From Herbidospora yilanensis (GTDB taxonomy: Bacteria > Actinomycetota > Actinomycetes > Streptosporangiales > Streptosporangiaceae), in contig NZ_BBXE01000035.1 in NCBI RefSeq assembly GCF_001570565.1, positions 62,001 to 126,000 on the forward strand: a stretch of 64,000 bases of DNA. The letters run 5' to 3'. Shown here in pieces: positions 25,343 through 33,960 of the stretch. A program made the translations under genes and the position numbers. Positions within the stretch are counted from its first letter, which is position 1. Each line of letters starts with the position of its first letter. The notes beneath the pieces were generated by a model. It ran no database searches. It worked only from the letters and a program-made list of their open reading frames with translations, and was not told where the DNA came from.

Positions 25343-26683
25343 TCAGGACGGGGGGTGAGTGACGGCGGAGGTTCTGCGCGCCTCCGCCGCGGGGGAGCTC
25401 TGGGCCACTGCGCTGGTCCAGTACTGACCCCATGGATAGGTGAACGCGGCGAGCGACGCGGGTCGCATCGCCGAGCTGAATCCGGCTGCTTCGGGCGCCA
25501 CGTAGCTGCCGTCCCGGATGACCACCGGGTCGACGAAGTGCTCGTGCAGGTGGTCGATGTACTCGATCACCCGGCCCTCCTTCGACCCGCTGACGGAGAC
25601 GAAGTCGAACATGGCCAGGTGCTGGACCAGCTCGCACAGCCCGACCCCGCCCGCGTGCGGGCAGACGGGGACGCCGAACTTGGCGGCCAGCAGCAGGATG
25701 GCGATGTTCTCGTTGACGCCCCCGACGCGCGCCGCGTCGAGCTGCAGGTAGGAGATGGCCTCCGACTGGAGGAGCTGCTTGAACACGATCCGGTTCTGCA
25801 CGTGCTCCCCGGTGGCGACCGGGACGGGCGCGACCGCGCGTGCGATCGCGGCGTGGCCGATGACGTCGTCCGGGCTGGTGGGTTCCTCCACCCACCAGGG
25901 GCCGAACTCGGCCAGTGCCTTCACCCAGCGGATCGCGTCGGAGACATCCCATCTCTGGTTGGCGTCGATCGCGATCGGGAAACCGTCGCCACAGACCTCG
26001 CGGGCGATCCGCATGCGGCGGACGTCGTCGTCGAGGTCGGCGCCGACCTTCAGCTTGATCTGCGGGAATCCCTCGTCGAGGGCCTCCTTGCAGAGGCGCC
26101 GAAGCTTGTCGTCGTCGTAGCCGAGCCAGCCCGGCGACGTCGTGTACGCGGGATAGCCGTGCTCCCGCAGGGCCGCGATGCGGCCGGCCCGGCCCGGCTG
26201 CGCGGCGCGGAGGATCTCCAGGGCCTCGCCTGAGGTAAGGGCGTCGGTGATGTAGCGGAAGTCGACCAGGGAGACGATCTCCTCCGGGCTCATCTCGGCG
26301 AGCAGCAGCCAGAGCGGCTTGCCCTCGCGGCGGGCCTTCAGATCCCACAGGGCGTTCATGACGGCGGAGATCGCCATGTGCATGACGCCCTTCTCCGGTC
26401 CGAGCCAGCGCAACTGCGAGTCGCCGATGAGGTCCTGGTAGACGGCTCCCAGGTCGGAGCAGTCACGGTCGACGATGTGACCTTCGAGCGCCTTGATGGC
26501 GGCGGTCTGCACGTCGTTGCCGCGTCCGATGGTGAACGCGAATCCGTGTCCCTTCTCGTCCTCGGTCCGCAGCACCACGTACGCCGCCGAGTAGTCGGGG
26601 TCGGGGTTCATCGCGTCGGAACCGTCGAGTTCCGTCGAGGTCGGGAACCGGATGTCGTGCGTCTCCAGGGAGATGACCCTCAT
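25343..26683 (-). CDS. L-fuconate dehydratase (enolase superfamily)
   Basis: This 446-residue enzyme converts L-fuconate to 2-keto-3-deoxy-L-fuconate. The N-terminus [20 protein letters not shown] is characteristic of fuconate dehydratase/ENOSF1. Enolase-superfamily residues fall in place: KLK with K210 and K212, metal ligands D240 (AIDANQ), E266 (VEEP) and E293 (ATGEH), D316 and the general base H343 (CPHAGG), with spacing identical to the characterised family. ATG 26683 has GGAG 6 bp upstream, and the ATG five codons earlier contains that site within its codons. It heads an operon with a sugar importer and ROK regulator. Downstream pathway enzymes are not in the window, except possibly the aldehyde dehydrogenase at 1624. 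Confidence 0.93.
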   Translation of the reverse strand: MRVISLETHDIRFPTSTELDGSDAMNPDPDYSAAYVVLRTEDEKGHGFAFTIGRGNDVQTAAIKALEGHIVDRDCSDLGAVYQDLIGDSQLRWLGPEKGVMHMAISAVMNALWDLKARREGKPLWLLLAEMSPEEIVSLVDFRYITDALTSGEALEILRAAQPGRAGRIAALREHGYPAYTTSPGWLGYDDDKLRRLCKEALDEGFPQIKLKVGADLDDDVRRMRIAREVCGDGFPIAIDANQRWDVSDAIRWVKALAEFGPWWVEEPTSPDDVIGHAAIARAVAPVPVATGEHVQNRIVFKQLLQSEAISYLQLDAARVGGVNENIAILLLAAKFGVPVCPHAGGVGLCELVQHLAMFDFVSVSGSKEGRVIEYIDHLHEHFVDPVVIRDGSYVAPEAAGFSSAMRPASLAAFTYPWGQYWTSAVAQSSPAAEARRTSAVTHPPS

Positions 26684-26698
26684 GCGAGCTCCAGACAC

Positions 26699-26776
26699 AT
26701 CCGATTAATGTTAGAGACCGGCGCTACCGCCGGGCGGTCGTATACGAAAGCCTTTCGAGATAAAGATCCGATTAAT
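26699..26776 (-). promoter_or_regulatory. Paired operator candidates ATCCGATTAAT in the fuconate operon promoter
   Basis: Perfect 11-bp direct repeats lie at 26699-26709 and 26766-26776, 67 bp apart. One is 15 bp upstream of the dehydratase start, the other upstream of the likely promoter. This arrangement suits a looping repressor. The ROK protein at the operon's end is the leading candidate binder. Confidence 0.55.
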
Positions 26777-26975
26777 TTGCGGACACGGCTCCTTGTGGCA
26801 CCGTGGACCGATCCCAGGTGGGATCAGAATTCCGCAGGTCGCCGCCGGGCGGAAGACCCCGCGGCCGTCTTCTCGGTTACTCTCCAGACATCCGATGTTT
26901 GGTTCTCAAGAAGAATGCCCCGCGTGTTACAGGCATGTCAATAGCCGCAACCGGAAAGAGATCCGATGATTCCGC

Positions 26976-27011
26976 AGGGCCGCGACCGACCTCGTGGTCC
27001 GTCGCGGCCCT
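26976..27011 (-). terminator. Terminator of the sugar dehydrogenase gene
   Basis: An 11-bp perfect stem (26976-26986 with 27001-27011) is extended by an inner GACC/GGTC pairing. It lies 14 bp beyond the stop codon of the leftward gene. Confidence 0.75.
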
Positions 27012-27024
27012 CGGGCTGACCTGC

Positions 27025-30000
27025 CTAGACGCCGTGGACGTCGAACTCCCAGAGCGAATAGCCCCATGCGGTGGCCCGCTGGGTGCCGTAGATCCGGACG
27101 TATCGCCCGGTTCCGGTCACCGCGAGGTCGTCGACGCCGCCGTCGCCGGCCGTCTGGGTGTGCACGACCGTCCAGGAGCTGTTGTCATTGGAGGTCTCCA
27201 CCCGGTACTGCCGGCCGTAGGCCGCCTCCCACTGGAGCCGGACCCGGGAGATGGACCGGGTCTGGCCGAGGTCGACGGTGATCCACTGCGGGTCGGCGTA
27301 GAGGCTGGACCAGCGGGTGGCGCCGTTGCCGTCGACCGCGTTGGCCGCGACGTTGGCCCCGGCCTCCGTGCTCGACACCGTCACCGGTCTGCTCCGGGAC
27401 AACACCTGGGCGATCCCGCCGGCCGGAGTGCCGTACACGTTGAGGTCCCAGAGCGAGTAGCCGTACTGCGTCAGCGCGCGCTGGGTTCCATATATACGGA
27501 CATACCGCCCCGTGCCACTGACGGAGAGATCGTCCACTCCCCCGTCCGAGGCGGTCTGGTTCGACAGGACCGTCCAGGTGCTGTTGTTCGGGGAGACCTC
27601 CACCCGGTACTGACGGCCGTAGGCCGCCTCCCAGTTCAGCCTGACCCGGTTGACGTCGTAGGACGCCCCCAGGTCCACCGTGATCCACTGCGGGTCGGCG
27701 TACAGGCTGGACCAGCGGGTGGCGCCGTTGCCGTCGACCGCGTTGGCCGCGACGTTCACCCCGGCCTCCGTGCTCGACACCGTGACCGGCCTGCCCTGCG
27801 CGAGGTCGCCGCCACCGGAGATCGGCGTCGAGACGCCGGGTCCGGTGAAGGTGTAGCTGTCGACGTCGAACAGTGCCGGGCCGGCCGCGCCAGAGAAGGT
27901 CAGGTACAGGTCGCGCGTGCCGGTCGGGGCGCTCACGGGAGCGGTCAGCTCCACGTAGTCGTCCCAGCCGCCGGTGTTGGTCACGTTGACGCCGGCGACC
28001 ACGGGGCCGGTCGGGGAGTCGTACCGGAAGGAGAGCACTCCCCCGGCGTTGGCGCTGGAGACCCGGGCCCTGACCCCGGTGATTCCCTGGAGGTTCACCG
28101 CGTGGTGGCGCACCCATTCGCCGTTCTGGATGTCGCCGAGCCGCTTGCCGCCCTCGGCCTGGGCCTGGTCGACGACACGCGGCCCGTTGAGGGTCACGTA
28201 GTGCTCGGCCTGCCACTGCTTGGGCCACAGGGTGATCTCCCGCTCGCCCGTCAGCGGCACCGTGCCGGTCGCGCCGCGGTCGGTGTAGGAGGCCCTGATC
28301 ACCCAGAACAGCACCGAGTCGGGACCGGCGTGCACCGGGCCGACGTCGAAGGAGGCGCCGCAGCCGGTGCCCTCGCCCTCCTCGTGGGCGTGTTCCTGGT
28401 GCCCCAGCGCGGCCCGGACGACCACGTTGGCGCACGGGACCGTGCCGTCCTGGGCGTCGGTGGCCGAGGCGGAGGCGGTCAGGCGCTCGTCCCAGGAGAA
28501 CAGGCCGCCGTTGGGGAGCCCGCCGACGTTGACGACCGGCCGGTTGTTGCCCACCACGACCGGGATCAGGGTGGTGCCGGTCATGGTCCCGTCGCTGACG
28601 GTCAGCCGGGCCCTCTTGTCGCCGCTGGTCGTGTACGTGTGCGACGGGTTGGCCGCCGTCGAGTCGGTGGTGCCGTTGTCGTCGAAGTCCCACGCGTAGG
28701 TGAGCGGGTTGCCGTCGGGGTCGTTGCTGCCCGCGCTGGAGAACTGCACGGTCAGCGGAGTGAGCCCGTTGTCGACACTGGCCGTGGCCACCGCGACCGG
28801 CGACCGGCCGCCCTGCACGTAGTTGATCTTGACGAGAGCGGCGTCGGCGGCTCCGGAGAAGTACCCGCTGCCGTATTCGAGCAGGTAGAGCGACCCGTCG
28901 GGGCCGAACTCCATGTCGATCGGGTGGACGAACGGCATCCCGGCGAGCACAGGTTCGATGATCGTCGGGGTGCCGGTGGCGGGGTTGCCGTCGCCGAACT
29001 GGACCTCCTTGATCCAGTTGCGGCAGTACTCGGTGATGATCAGCTTGTTGTCGTAGTACGGCGGCCACTTCACCGCGCTGTTGAGATCGGGGTCGTAGTG
29101 GTAGACCTCGGCGTGGTTCGGCGAGCCGCAACCGCCGGGCTGGTCGAGGGCCGGCCACTCCTTGCTGCCGCCGTGCTGCTCCCACACCAGCGCGCCCCGC
29201 GTGGGCGGGAGCTGCTGGAGGCCGGTGTTGCGCGGCGAGTCGTTGACCGGGCCGGTGGTCCCGCCGCACGGGAACCAGCCCCGGGGCGCGTTGGCCGCGA
29301 AGTCCCAGTCGTTGTAGGCGACGTTGGGGCCGCCGCAGTAGGGCCAGCCGTAGTTGCCCGCGCTGGTGGCGCGGTTCCACTCGTCGTAGGCGGCCGGTCC
29401 GCGGTTGGCGATGGTCGCGCCGGCGTCCGGCCCGACCTCGCCCCAATAAAGGGTGTCGCCGCCCTGCTTGTCGACCCAGATCCGGTACGGGTTGCGCGTC
29501 CCCATGACGTAGATCTCCGGCCGCGTCCGCGCCGTGCCGGGCGGGAACAGGTTGCCCGCGGGGATGGTGTAGGTCCCGTCGGCCTCCGGGTGGATGCGGT
29601 TGATCTTGCCCCGGAGGTCGTTGGTGTTGCCCGACGTGCGCTGCGCGTCGTACTGGGGGTCGCGGCTGGTGCGCTCGTCGATCGGCGCCATTCCGGCCGA
29701 GTCGCCGCCGGAGTTGGTGTTGTCGCCGACCGCGAAGTAGAGGTTGCCGTTGCCGTCCCAGCTCATCGATCCGGCCGAGTGGCAGCAGAGGTTCCGCTCG
29801 GTCGGCCACTCGATGATCATGTCTTCACCGGTCAGCGTGTTGGTACCGGTGGTGAAGGTGAACCGGGAGATCCGGTTCACCAGCGGGGTCACCTTCGGCG
29901 AGTAGAAGAGGTAGACCCAGCGGTTGGCCGCGAAGCCCGGGTCGAGGGTGATGCCGATCAGTCCGTCCTCGAACCGGGCGTCGAGCGGGAGGGTGAGGGC

Positions 30001-30264
30001 GACCGTCGTCGCCCGGGTGGCCGGGTCGTACAGGCGGACCTGGCCGCCGCCGGCGCTGGTGCCGCGGTTGATGTACAGCACCTTGCCGTCGGGCAGCACG
30101 GACAGCTCGATGGGCTCGCCCATCGACAGGCCGCCGTCGAGCCGGACCTTCTCGAAACCATTTGTGGGTGGCGGCGCCGCGTGAGCGGGTGCGGCGGGCA
30201 CCAGTGCGACGACGATCAGGGCCAGCACACCCAGAATCGCGCGCAGGCGCGGGATACCTGACAT
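27025..30264 (-). CDS. Secreted PQQ-type sugar dehydrogenase with PKD, CBM6-like and two CBM32-like domains
   Basis: This 1079-residue exported protein has signal LGVLALIVVALVPAAPAHA, then a glucose/sorbosone dehydrogenase propeller (about 35-480: IELSVLPDGKVLYINR, GLIGITLDPGFAANRWVYLFYS, GTRNPYRIWVDKQGGDTLYWGEVGPD split over the blade loops), a PKD domain (about 490-575), a CBM6-like domain (about 660-800) and two F5/8 type C domains (about 815-940 and 950-1079). The family oxidises sugars with PQQ at the cell surface. ATG 30264 has GGAG 6 bp upstream. The terminal pair of domains is nearly repeated in the ThuA-DUF1080 protein at 33961, so both should bind the same glycan. It is transcribed away from the fuconate operon. 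Confidence 0.88.
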   Translation of the reverse strand: MSGIPRLRAILGVLALIVVALVPAAPAHAAPPPTNGFEKVRLDGGLSMGEPIELSVLPDGKVLYINRGTSAGGGQVRLYDPATRATTVALTLPLDARFEDGLIGITLDPGFAANRWVYLFYSPKVTPLVNRISRFTFTTGTNTLTGEDMIIEWPTERNLCCHSAGSMSWDGNGNLYFAVGDNTNSGGDSAGMAPIDERTSRDPQYDAQRTSGNTNDLRGKINRIHPEADGTYTIPAGNLFPPGTARTRPEIYVMGTRNPYRIWVDKQGGDTLYWGEVGPDAGATIANRGPAAYDEWNRATSAGNYGWPYCGGPNVAYNDWDFAANAPRGWFPCGGTTGPVNDSPRNTGLQQLPPTRGALVWEQHGGSKEWPALDQPGGCGSPNHAEVYHYDPDLNSAVKWPPYYDNKLIITEYCRNWIKEVQFGDGNPATGTPTIIEPVLAGMPFVHPIDMEFGPDGSLYLLEYGSGYFSGAADAALVKINYVQGGRSPVAVATASVDNGLTPLTVQFSSAGSNDPDGNPLTYAWDFDDNGTTDSTAANPSHTYTTSGDKRARLTVSDGTMTGTTLIPVVVGNNRPVVNVGGLPNGGLFSWDERLTASASATDAQDGTVPCANVVVRAALGHQEHAHEEGEGTGCGASFDVGPVHAGPDSVLFWVIRASYTDRGATGTVPLTGEREITLWPKQWQAEHYVTLNGPRVVDQAQAEGGKRLGDIQNGEWVRHHAVNLQGITGVRARVSSANAGGVLSFRYDSPTGPVVAGVNVTNTGGWDDYVELTAPVSAPTGTRDLYLTFSGAAGPALFDVDSYTFTGPGVSTPISGGGDLAQGRPVTVSSTEAGVNVAANAVDGNGATRWSSLYADPQWITVDLGASYDVNRVRLNWEAAYGRQYRVEVSPNNSTWTVLSNQTASDGGVDDLSVSGTGRYVRIYGTQRALTQYGYSLWDLNVYGTPAGGIAQVLSRSRPVTVSSTEAGANVAANAVDGNGATRWSSLYADPQWITVDLGQTRSISRVRLQWEAAYGRQYRVETSNDNSSWTVVHTQTAGDGGVDDLAVTGTGRYVRIYGTQRATAWGYSLWEFDVHGV
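27028..27810 (-). repeat. Tandem CBM32-coding repeat, copy 1 (inverted partner at 35296-36078)
   Basis: Two consecutive F5/8 type C coding units share stretches such as TRWSSLYADPQWITVDLG, RVRLNWEAAYGRQYRVEVSP and DGGVDDLSVSGTGRYVRIYG with the two units in the ThuA-DUF1080 gene on the opposite strand. The similarity is also obvious at DNA level. The repeat arms are inverted and about 8 kb apart. Confidence 0.85.
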
Positions 30265-30339
30265 GGGGTCTCCAGTGCAGGAGGGGACGGGGACGAGACG
30301 ACGGCCCGTGATCACCGAGAGCCGCCGATGGAGAACGCA

Positions 30340-30370
30340 CCGGTGACCACCCGCCACAAGCGGTCACCGG
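30340..30370 (-). terminator. Hairpin after the GH95-like gene
   Basis: A 9-bp perfect stem (CCGGTGACC 30340-30348 with 30362-30370) has a 13-nt loop. It lies 25 bp beyond the GH95-like stop and ahead of the dehydrogenase gene, so it may separate the two transcripts or attenuate readthrough. Confidence 0.6.
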
Positions 30371-30394
30371 CGCGCTTACTGCCCCTGGGGGTTT

Positions 30395-33300
30395 CTAGAC
30401 AGGGATCAGATCGAACTGCTCCCATGGTCCGATCGCGGCGCGGTTGGTGACGAGGTTCTGCGACCCGCCGCCCTCGGCGCAGACGTACTGGTTGTTCACC
30501 GTGGCCCGAAGCGAGATCGAGCCGTCGCCGTTGGTCACCACCGCGAAGGTCTCCCACGACCCGGCCGAGGGCCGGTCGGCCAGCAGCGGCACGTTGCCGC
30601 CGCCCTGGTTGGTCACATAGAGGTTGTTGGCCACCGAGCGCAGCGCGATGTTGCCGCCGCCCAGGTCGACCCGGACGAACTGCTCGGTCGCCCCGGCCGT
30701 CGTCTTACCGGCGATCAGCGGAGTGGTCGCGTCGGCGGCCGAGACGAACAGGTTGTTGGCCCGCGACCGCAGCGTGTACGTGTTGGCCGGCGTCGACCCC
30801 GTGATCACCCGGACCGCGTCGATCATGCCGACCGACGTGGTCTTGTTGACCACCCGGAGCGTGTGCTGGCCGCTGGACAGGCCCGTCTTGCCGTAGACGA
30901 CCTGCTGCGCCTGCCGGGCGCCGCTCTGGTAGAGGTTCACGTTCTGCTGGAACACGTTGTCGATGTAGACGTCGACGTTGCCCATGTCGGAGAACCGTTC
31001 CGAGAGGATCTCGATGCCGGTGCCGGTGAACGTGTAGGTCGCGGCGGCGTTGACGGTGGTGCTGTGGTGGGTGTCGTCGTTGTGGTCGCCGTAGCCTCGG
31101 CCCGTGGTCAGGTGCCAGTTCGCGTCGTAGGTGAGCTCGGTGTTGTTGACCAGCCCCGGGGTGCCGCCGCCGTTGATGCCGAGGGTGGAGGCGGTGCCGC
31201 TCAGCGACTTGGCCGCCTGGTTGGCGGTGCCGGTGAGCTGGGTCTGGCTGTAGGCCGACAGCGGCTTGCCGGTGCGCTCCACCACGTAGACCGTGTTCGC
31301 GGCGGTCGCGAAGCTGATCTCAGCGGCCGAGCCGGTGGTGATGATCGCGTTGTCGGAGGTGCGGCGGACGCGGACCTGCTGGGTGCCCCACGGGTTCACC
31401 ACGGTGGCCTGCTTGCCGTACAGGGACCTGATGCCGACGTACTTGGTCTCGTCGCCCTCGCGCTCGGAGGACACGATGAAGCCGTCCTTGGCCAGCAGCG
31501 AGAACTTCCCGATGAACGAGGAACCGCTCGGCGCGGCCGGGAAGACCCGGATCTTGTCGTTGTACGACTGCATCAGCGACTCGTTCATCGCCGCCATGTG
31601 CACGCCGTGGTACTCGAACACGCCGTTGGTGTTGCTGGTGAAGCTGTTCGGGTAGTTCTGGTACCGCTGCGCCATCGTCTTCATGCCCTGGAAGGCCTGG
31701 TCGCCCAGGCCCAGGCGGGCGGCCTGCACGGCGTCGTTGGCCCAGACGTTGCCGTAGGGGTGCGGACGCACGTTCCAGGTGTTCAGCGCCGTCTGGTAGT
31801 CGGGGAAGCCGATGCCGGTCAGGTTGTACGGCCAGATCATCTCCGCCGCGACGTTCTCGTTGTTGCGGGTCTGCGAGATCGGCGGCTGGTGCGGCTGGTA
31901 GGCGTTGTTGACCACCGAGTAGGGCACCAGGTTGTTCAGGATGTTCTGCAACTCGGTCCGCAGGCTCGCGTCGACGCCGAGCTGCTGCGCCACCTGGATC
32001 GTCACGGGGAACAGGCTGCGGATCGCGGTCAGGTCGGTAAGGGCGTTCCGCACGTTCCAGTACGTCTCATGGGCGTTGGAGTTGGCGATGTAGTACTGGC
32101 CGGTCGAGGCGTCACGGGACACGAAGCTCCGGTAGAACTTCGCGGCCTCGCGCATGAACGGGTAGGCCGTGTTCGCCAGGTAGGTCGCGTCGTTGGTGTA
32201 CCGGTAGCGCAGGTACATGTTGTACGCGGCCTCGGCGGCGGTCGACATCGTGTTCTTGGTGTAGTCGGAATTGACGGTGCCGCGCGCGTTGCCGTCCCAG
32301 CCGTAGGTCTCCGGGAGCCAGATGCCGTCGATGCCGTATCTGGTCTGCGTGTACGACTTCAGCGCGTGGTAATTGCGCGAATGGAGATTGTTGAACACGT
32401 CCATCAGGTCGATGTGGTTGGACGCGTAGAACGAGTAGTACACGTGGCGCATGTTCCAGTACCAATAGGCGTTGGACCACTTCGACTGGTCTCCGGTGGC
32501 ACGGAAGACCCCGTTGATGAAGTGGAACGGGTAGTTGCCGTACCCGCCCGCCGCGACGATGTAGTTGCTCAGGTAGTAGAAGTTCTCCAGGTAGTCGTTG
32601 TCGGCGCTGCCGCCGTACTGGACGAACGACTTGCCCCAGAAGTCGTGCCAGAAGTTCTTGAAGCCGGTGAGCGTGGCGCCGATTCCGGCCGACTTCACAT
32701 TGGTGAGCTGATTTCGCGCCTGCTGCACCGAGTTGGCCGAGGGAGCGTTCTTCCGGGAGGCCGCGGTGAACCAGATCGTGTAGTCGTTGTCGGCGGTGAT
32801 GCTCAGCCGGACGGTGCGCCCGTTGACGGTCGAGGTCGAGTAGTTCGCGCCCTCGACGGTGGCGGCGAAGGTGTAGCCGAACCCGTTGGCGTCGGTCTGG
32901 CCCCGGCTGAACCCGGCGACCGAGGAGTCGTTGAACGTCTGGACGGTGCGCCAGGTGTTCAGGTCGGGTGTGTCGGCGATGTTCTGGACGGTGTTCGGGT
33001 CCCACAGGCCGAGGTCGACCGTGGTGGTGCCGAGCCCGCCGCGGGTGTCCTCGACGCGGATGCCCATGACCTCCGAGCCGGGCTGGCCCAGGATCGTCAC
33101 GGTGCGGTTGTTGTCGTACTTGGTGGTCAGCGTGCCGTCGTACAGGTTGAGGCGCTGCTGGTAGGTCGTGTAGCCGGTGTCCAGGCCGGGGCTGGTGTTG
33201 AGGGTCAGCGTGCCGGCCGCGTAGGTCGACTGCTGGGCCAGGTCGGCGCCGGAGACCTGCATGGTCATGCCGTTCTGGCTCCAGACCATGGCGCCGGTCC

Positions 33301-33520
33301 TGCCGTTGCCGACCGTCAGGCCGTAGTTCGGGTTGGTGTTCGGGCGGTTGTAGACGATGTCGTGCTTGGACAGATAGCCCGCCCGGTTGACGTTCAGGGC
33401 CCCGGCCGACTGGTCGAAGGCGTGGTCGGTCGTGGACGCCAGCGCGGGCGCCGTCACCACTCCCCCGGCCGCCAGCCCGCCGACGAGCGCTAATGCGGGG
33501 AGCGCTCTCAGAAATCTCAT
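30395..33520 (-). CDS. Secreted GH95-like (alpha-L-fucosidase type) glycosidase
   Basis: This 1041-residue exported protein has a signal (1-28), an N-terminal DUF5703/GH95-like beta domain (about 35-290: HDIVYNRPNTNPNYGLTVGN, TGAMVWSQNGMTMQVSGADL), an (alpha/alpha)6 barrel (about 320-700: YWYWNMRHVYYSFYASNHID, NAHETYWNVRNALTDLTAI), a beta sandwich and a C-terminal fascin/trefoil-like region (about 880-1041). GH95 removes alpha-L-fucose or alpha-L-galactose by inversion. I did not map its catalytic residues one by one. ATG 33520 has AGGAG about 9 bp upstream. The L-fuconate dehydratase-transporter operon 4 kb away supports a fucose-releasing role. Confidence 0.78.
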   Translation of the reverse strand: MRFLRALPALALVGGLAAGGVVTAPALASTTDHAFDQSAGALNVNRAGYLSKHDIVYNRPNTNPNYGLTVGNGRTGAMVWSQNGMTMQVSGADLAQQSTYAAGTLTLNTSPGLDTGYTTYQQRLNLYDGTLTTKYDNNRTVTILGQPGSEVMGIRVEDTRGGLGTTTVDLGLWDPNTVQNIADTPDLNTWRTVQTFNDSSVAGFSRGQTDANGFGYTFAATVEGANYSTSTVNGRTVRLSITADNDYTIWFTAASRKNAPSANSVQQARNQLTNVKSAGIGATLTGFKNFWHDFWGKSFVQYGGSADNDYLENFYYLSNYIVAAGGYGNYPFHFINGVFRATGDQSKWSNAYWYWNMRHVYYSFYASNHIDLMDVFNNLHSRNYHALKSYTQTRYGIDGIWLPETYGWDGNARGTVNSDYTKNTMSTAAEAAYNMYLRYRYTNDATYLANTAYPFMREAAKFYRSFVSRDASTGQYYIANSNAHETYWNVRNALTDLTAIRSLFPVTIQVAQQLGVDASLRTELQNILNNLVPYSVVNNAYQPHQPPISQTRNNENVAAEMIWPYNLTGIGFPDYQTALNTWNVRPHPYGNVWANDAVQAARLGLGDQAFQGMKTMAQRYQNYPNSFTSNTNGVFEYHGVHMAAMNESLMQSYNDKIRVFPAAPSGSSFIGKFSLLAKDGFIVSSEREGDETKYVGIRSLYGKQATVVNPWGTQQVRVRRTSDNAIITTGSAAEISFATAANTVYVVERTGKPLSAYSQTQLTGTANQAAKSLSGTASTLGINGGGTPGLVNNTELTYDANWHLTTGRGYGDHNDDTHHSTTVNAAATYTFTGTGIEILSERFSDMGNVDVYIDNVFQQNVNLYQSGARQAQQVVYGKTGLSSGQHTLRVVNKTTSVGMIDAVRVITGSTPANTYTLRSRANNLFVSAADATTPLIAGKTTAGATEQFVRVDLGGGNIALRSVANNLYVTNQGGGNVPLLADRPSAGSWETFAVVTNGDGSISLRATVNNQYVCAEGGGSQNLVTNRAAIGPWEQFDLIPV

Positions 33521-33960
33521 GTCATCGATCTCCTGGTCACCACAGCGGATTCAGGGGGTGCGTCCCTCCGGCAGGGGAGCCGCCGGGCCCCCTCACCGGC
33601 GATCGGCGACCGGTATGGGACAGCCCGACGGCCCCTCTGCACAGGCACAGGCCCGACTCGCACTGTTACCAAGTCGGAACTGTCAGGCGCAGTTAACATT
33701 GGATGTCTTCGGGCGTCAATAGCCACCTCTGCTTCACAGACCAGCGATCAGCCGCTTTTTATGTCGGTTACGAGAAGAAACTCGGTCGGACCGGTCCCAA
33801 ATACCTCCGATGTCTTGAGATCGTTATCGTCCGTTGACGGTGTCCTTCAGGTGTGCGAGCCTTTCGGAGCACCCGCACGCGAGTGGCTCCGCGTGCCTTT
33901 CGAATTCACCATTCGGGTAGCGGTCGGCGCGCGCTCTCGCGAGCACAGTTAGGAGTCACG
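33521..33960. other. Divergent promoter region between GH95-like and ThuA-DUF1080 genes
   Basis: No gene of plausible codon usage is present, and the region is clearly lower in G+C than its surroundings. It holds palindrome GGACCGGTCC (33788-33797), GTTAAC near 33692 and TTGACG (33834-33839), possibly a -35 element. TCCGATGTCT near 33807 resembles copies in the fuconate promoter region. I cannot assign a regulator. Confidence 0.5.

Larger units (their letters stand above)
26684..27024. other. Promoter region of the fuconate operon and 3' end of the sugar dehydrogenase gene
   Basis: No credible gene is present. The right part is the terminator of the leftward-reading dehydrogenase gene. The left part carries two perfect copies of ATCCGATTAAT, a CGAAAGGCTTTCG palindrome (26745-26757) and a CCGGCG/CGCCGG dyad (26718-26733). 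Two shorter ATCCGAT copies lie at 26890 and 26961. Confidence 0.6.

Noticed and set aside
26803-30261. Very long plus-strand ORF (over 1100 codons) opposite the sugar dehydrogenase gene
   Set aside because: It mirrors the real gene's codon positions; its composition (runs of G, R, V, H) and lack of domains mark it as a GC-bias shadow.
30863-33493. Long plus-strand ORF opposite the GH95-like gene
   Set aside because: Same artefact; the minus-strand frame has a signal peptide, a ribosome binding site and recognisable domains.
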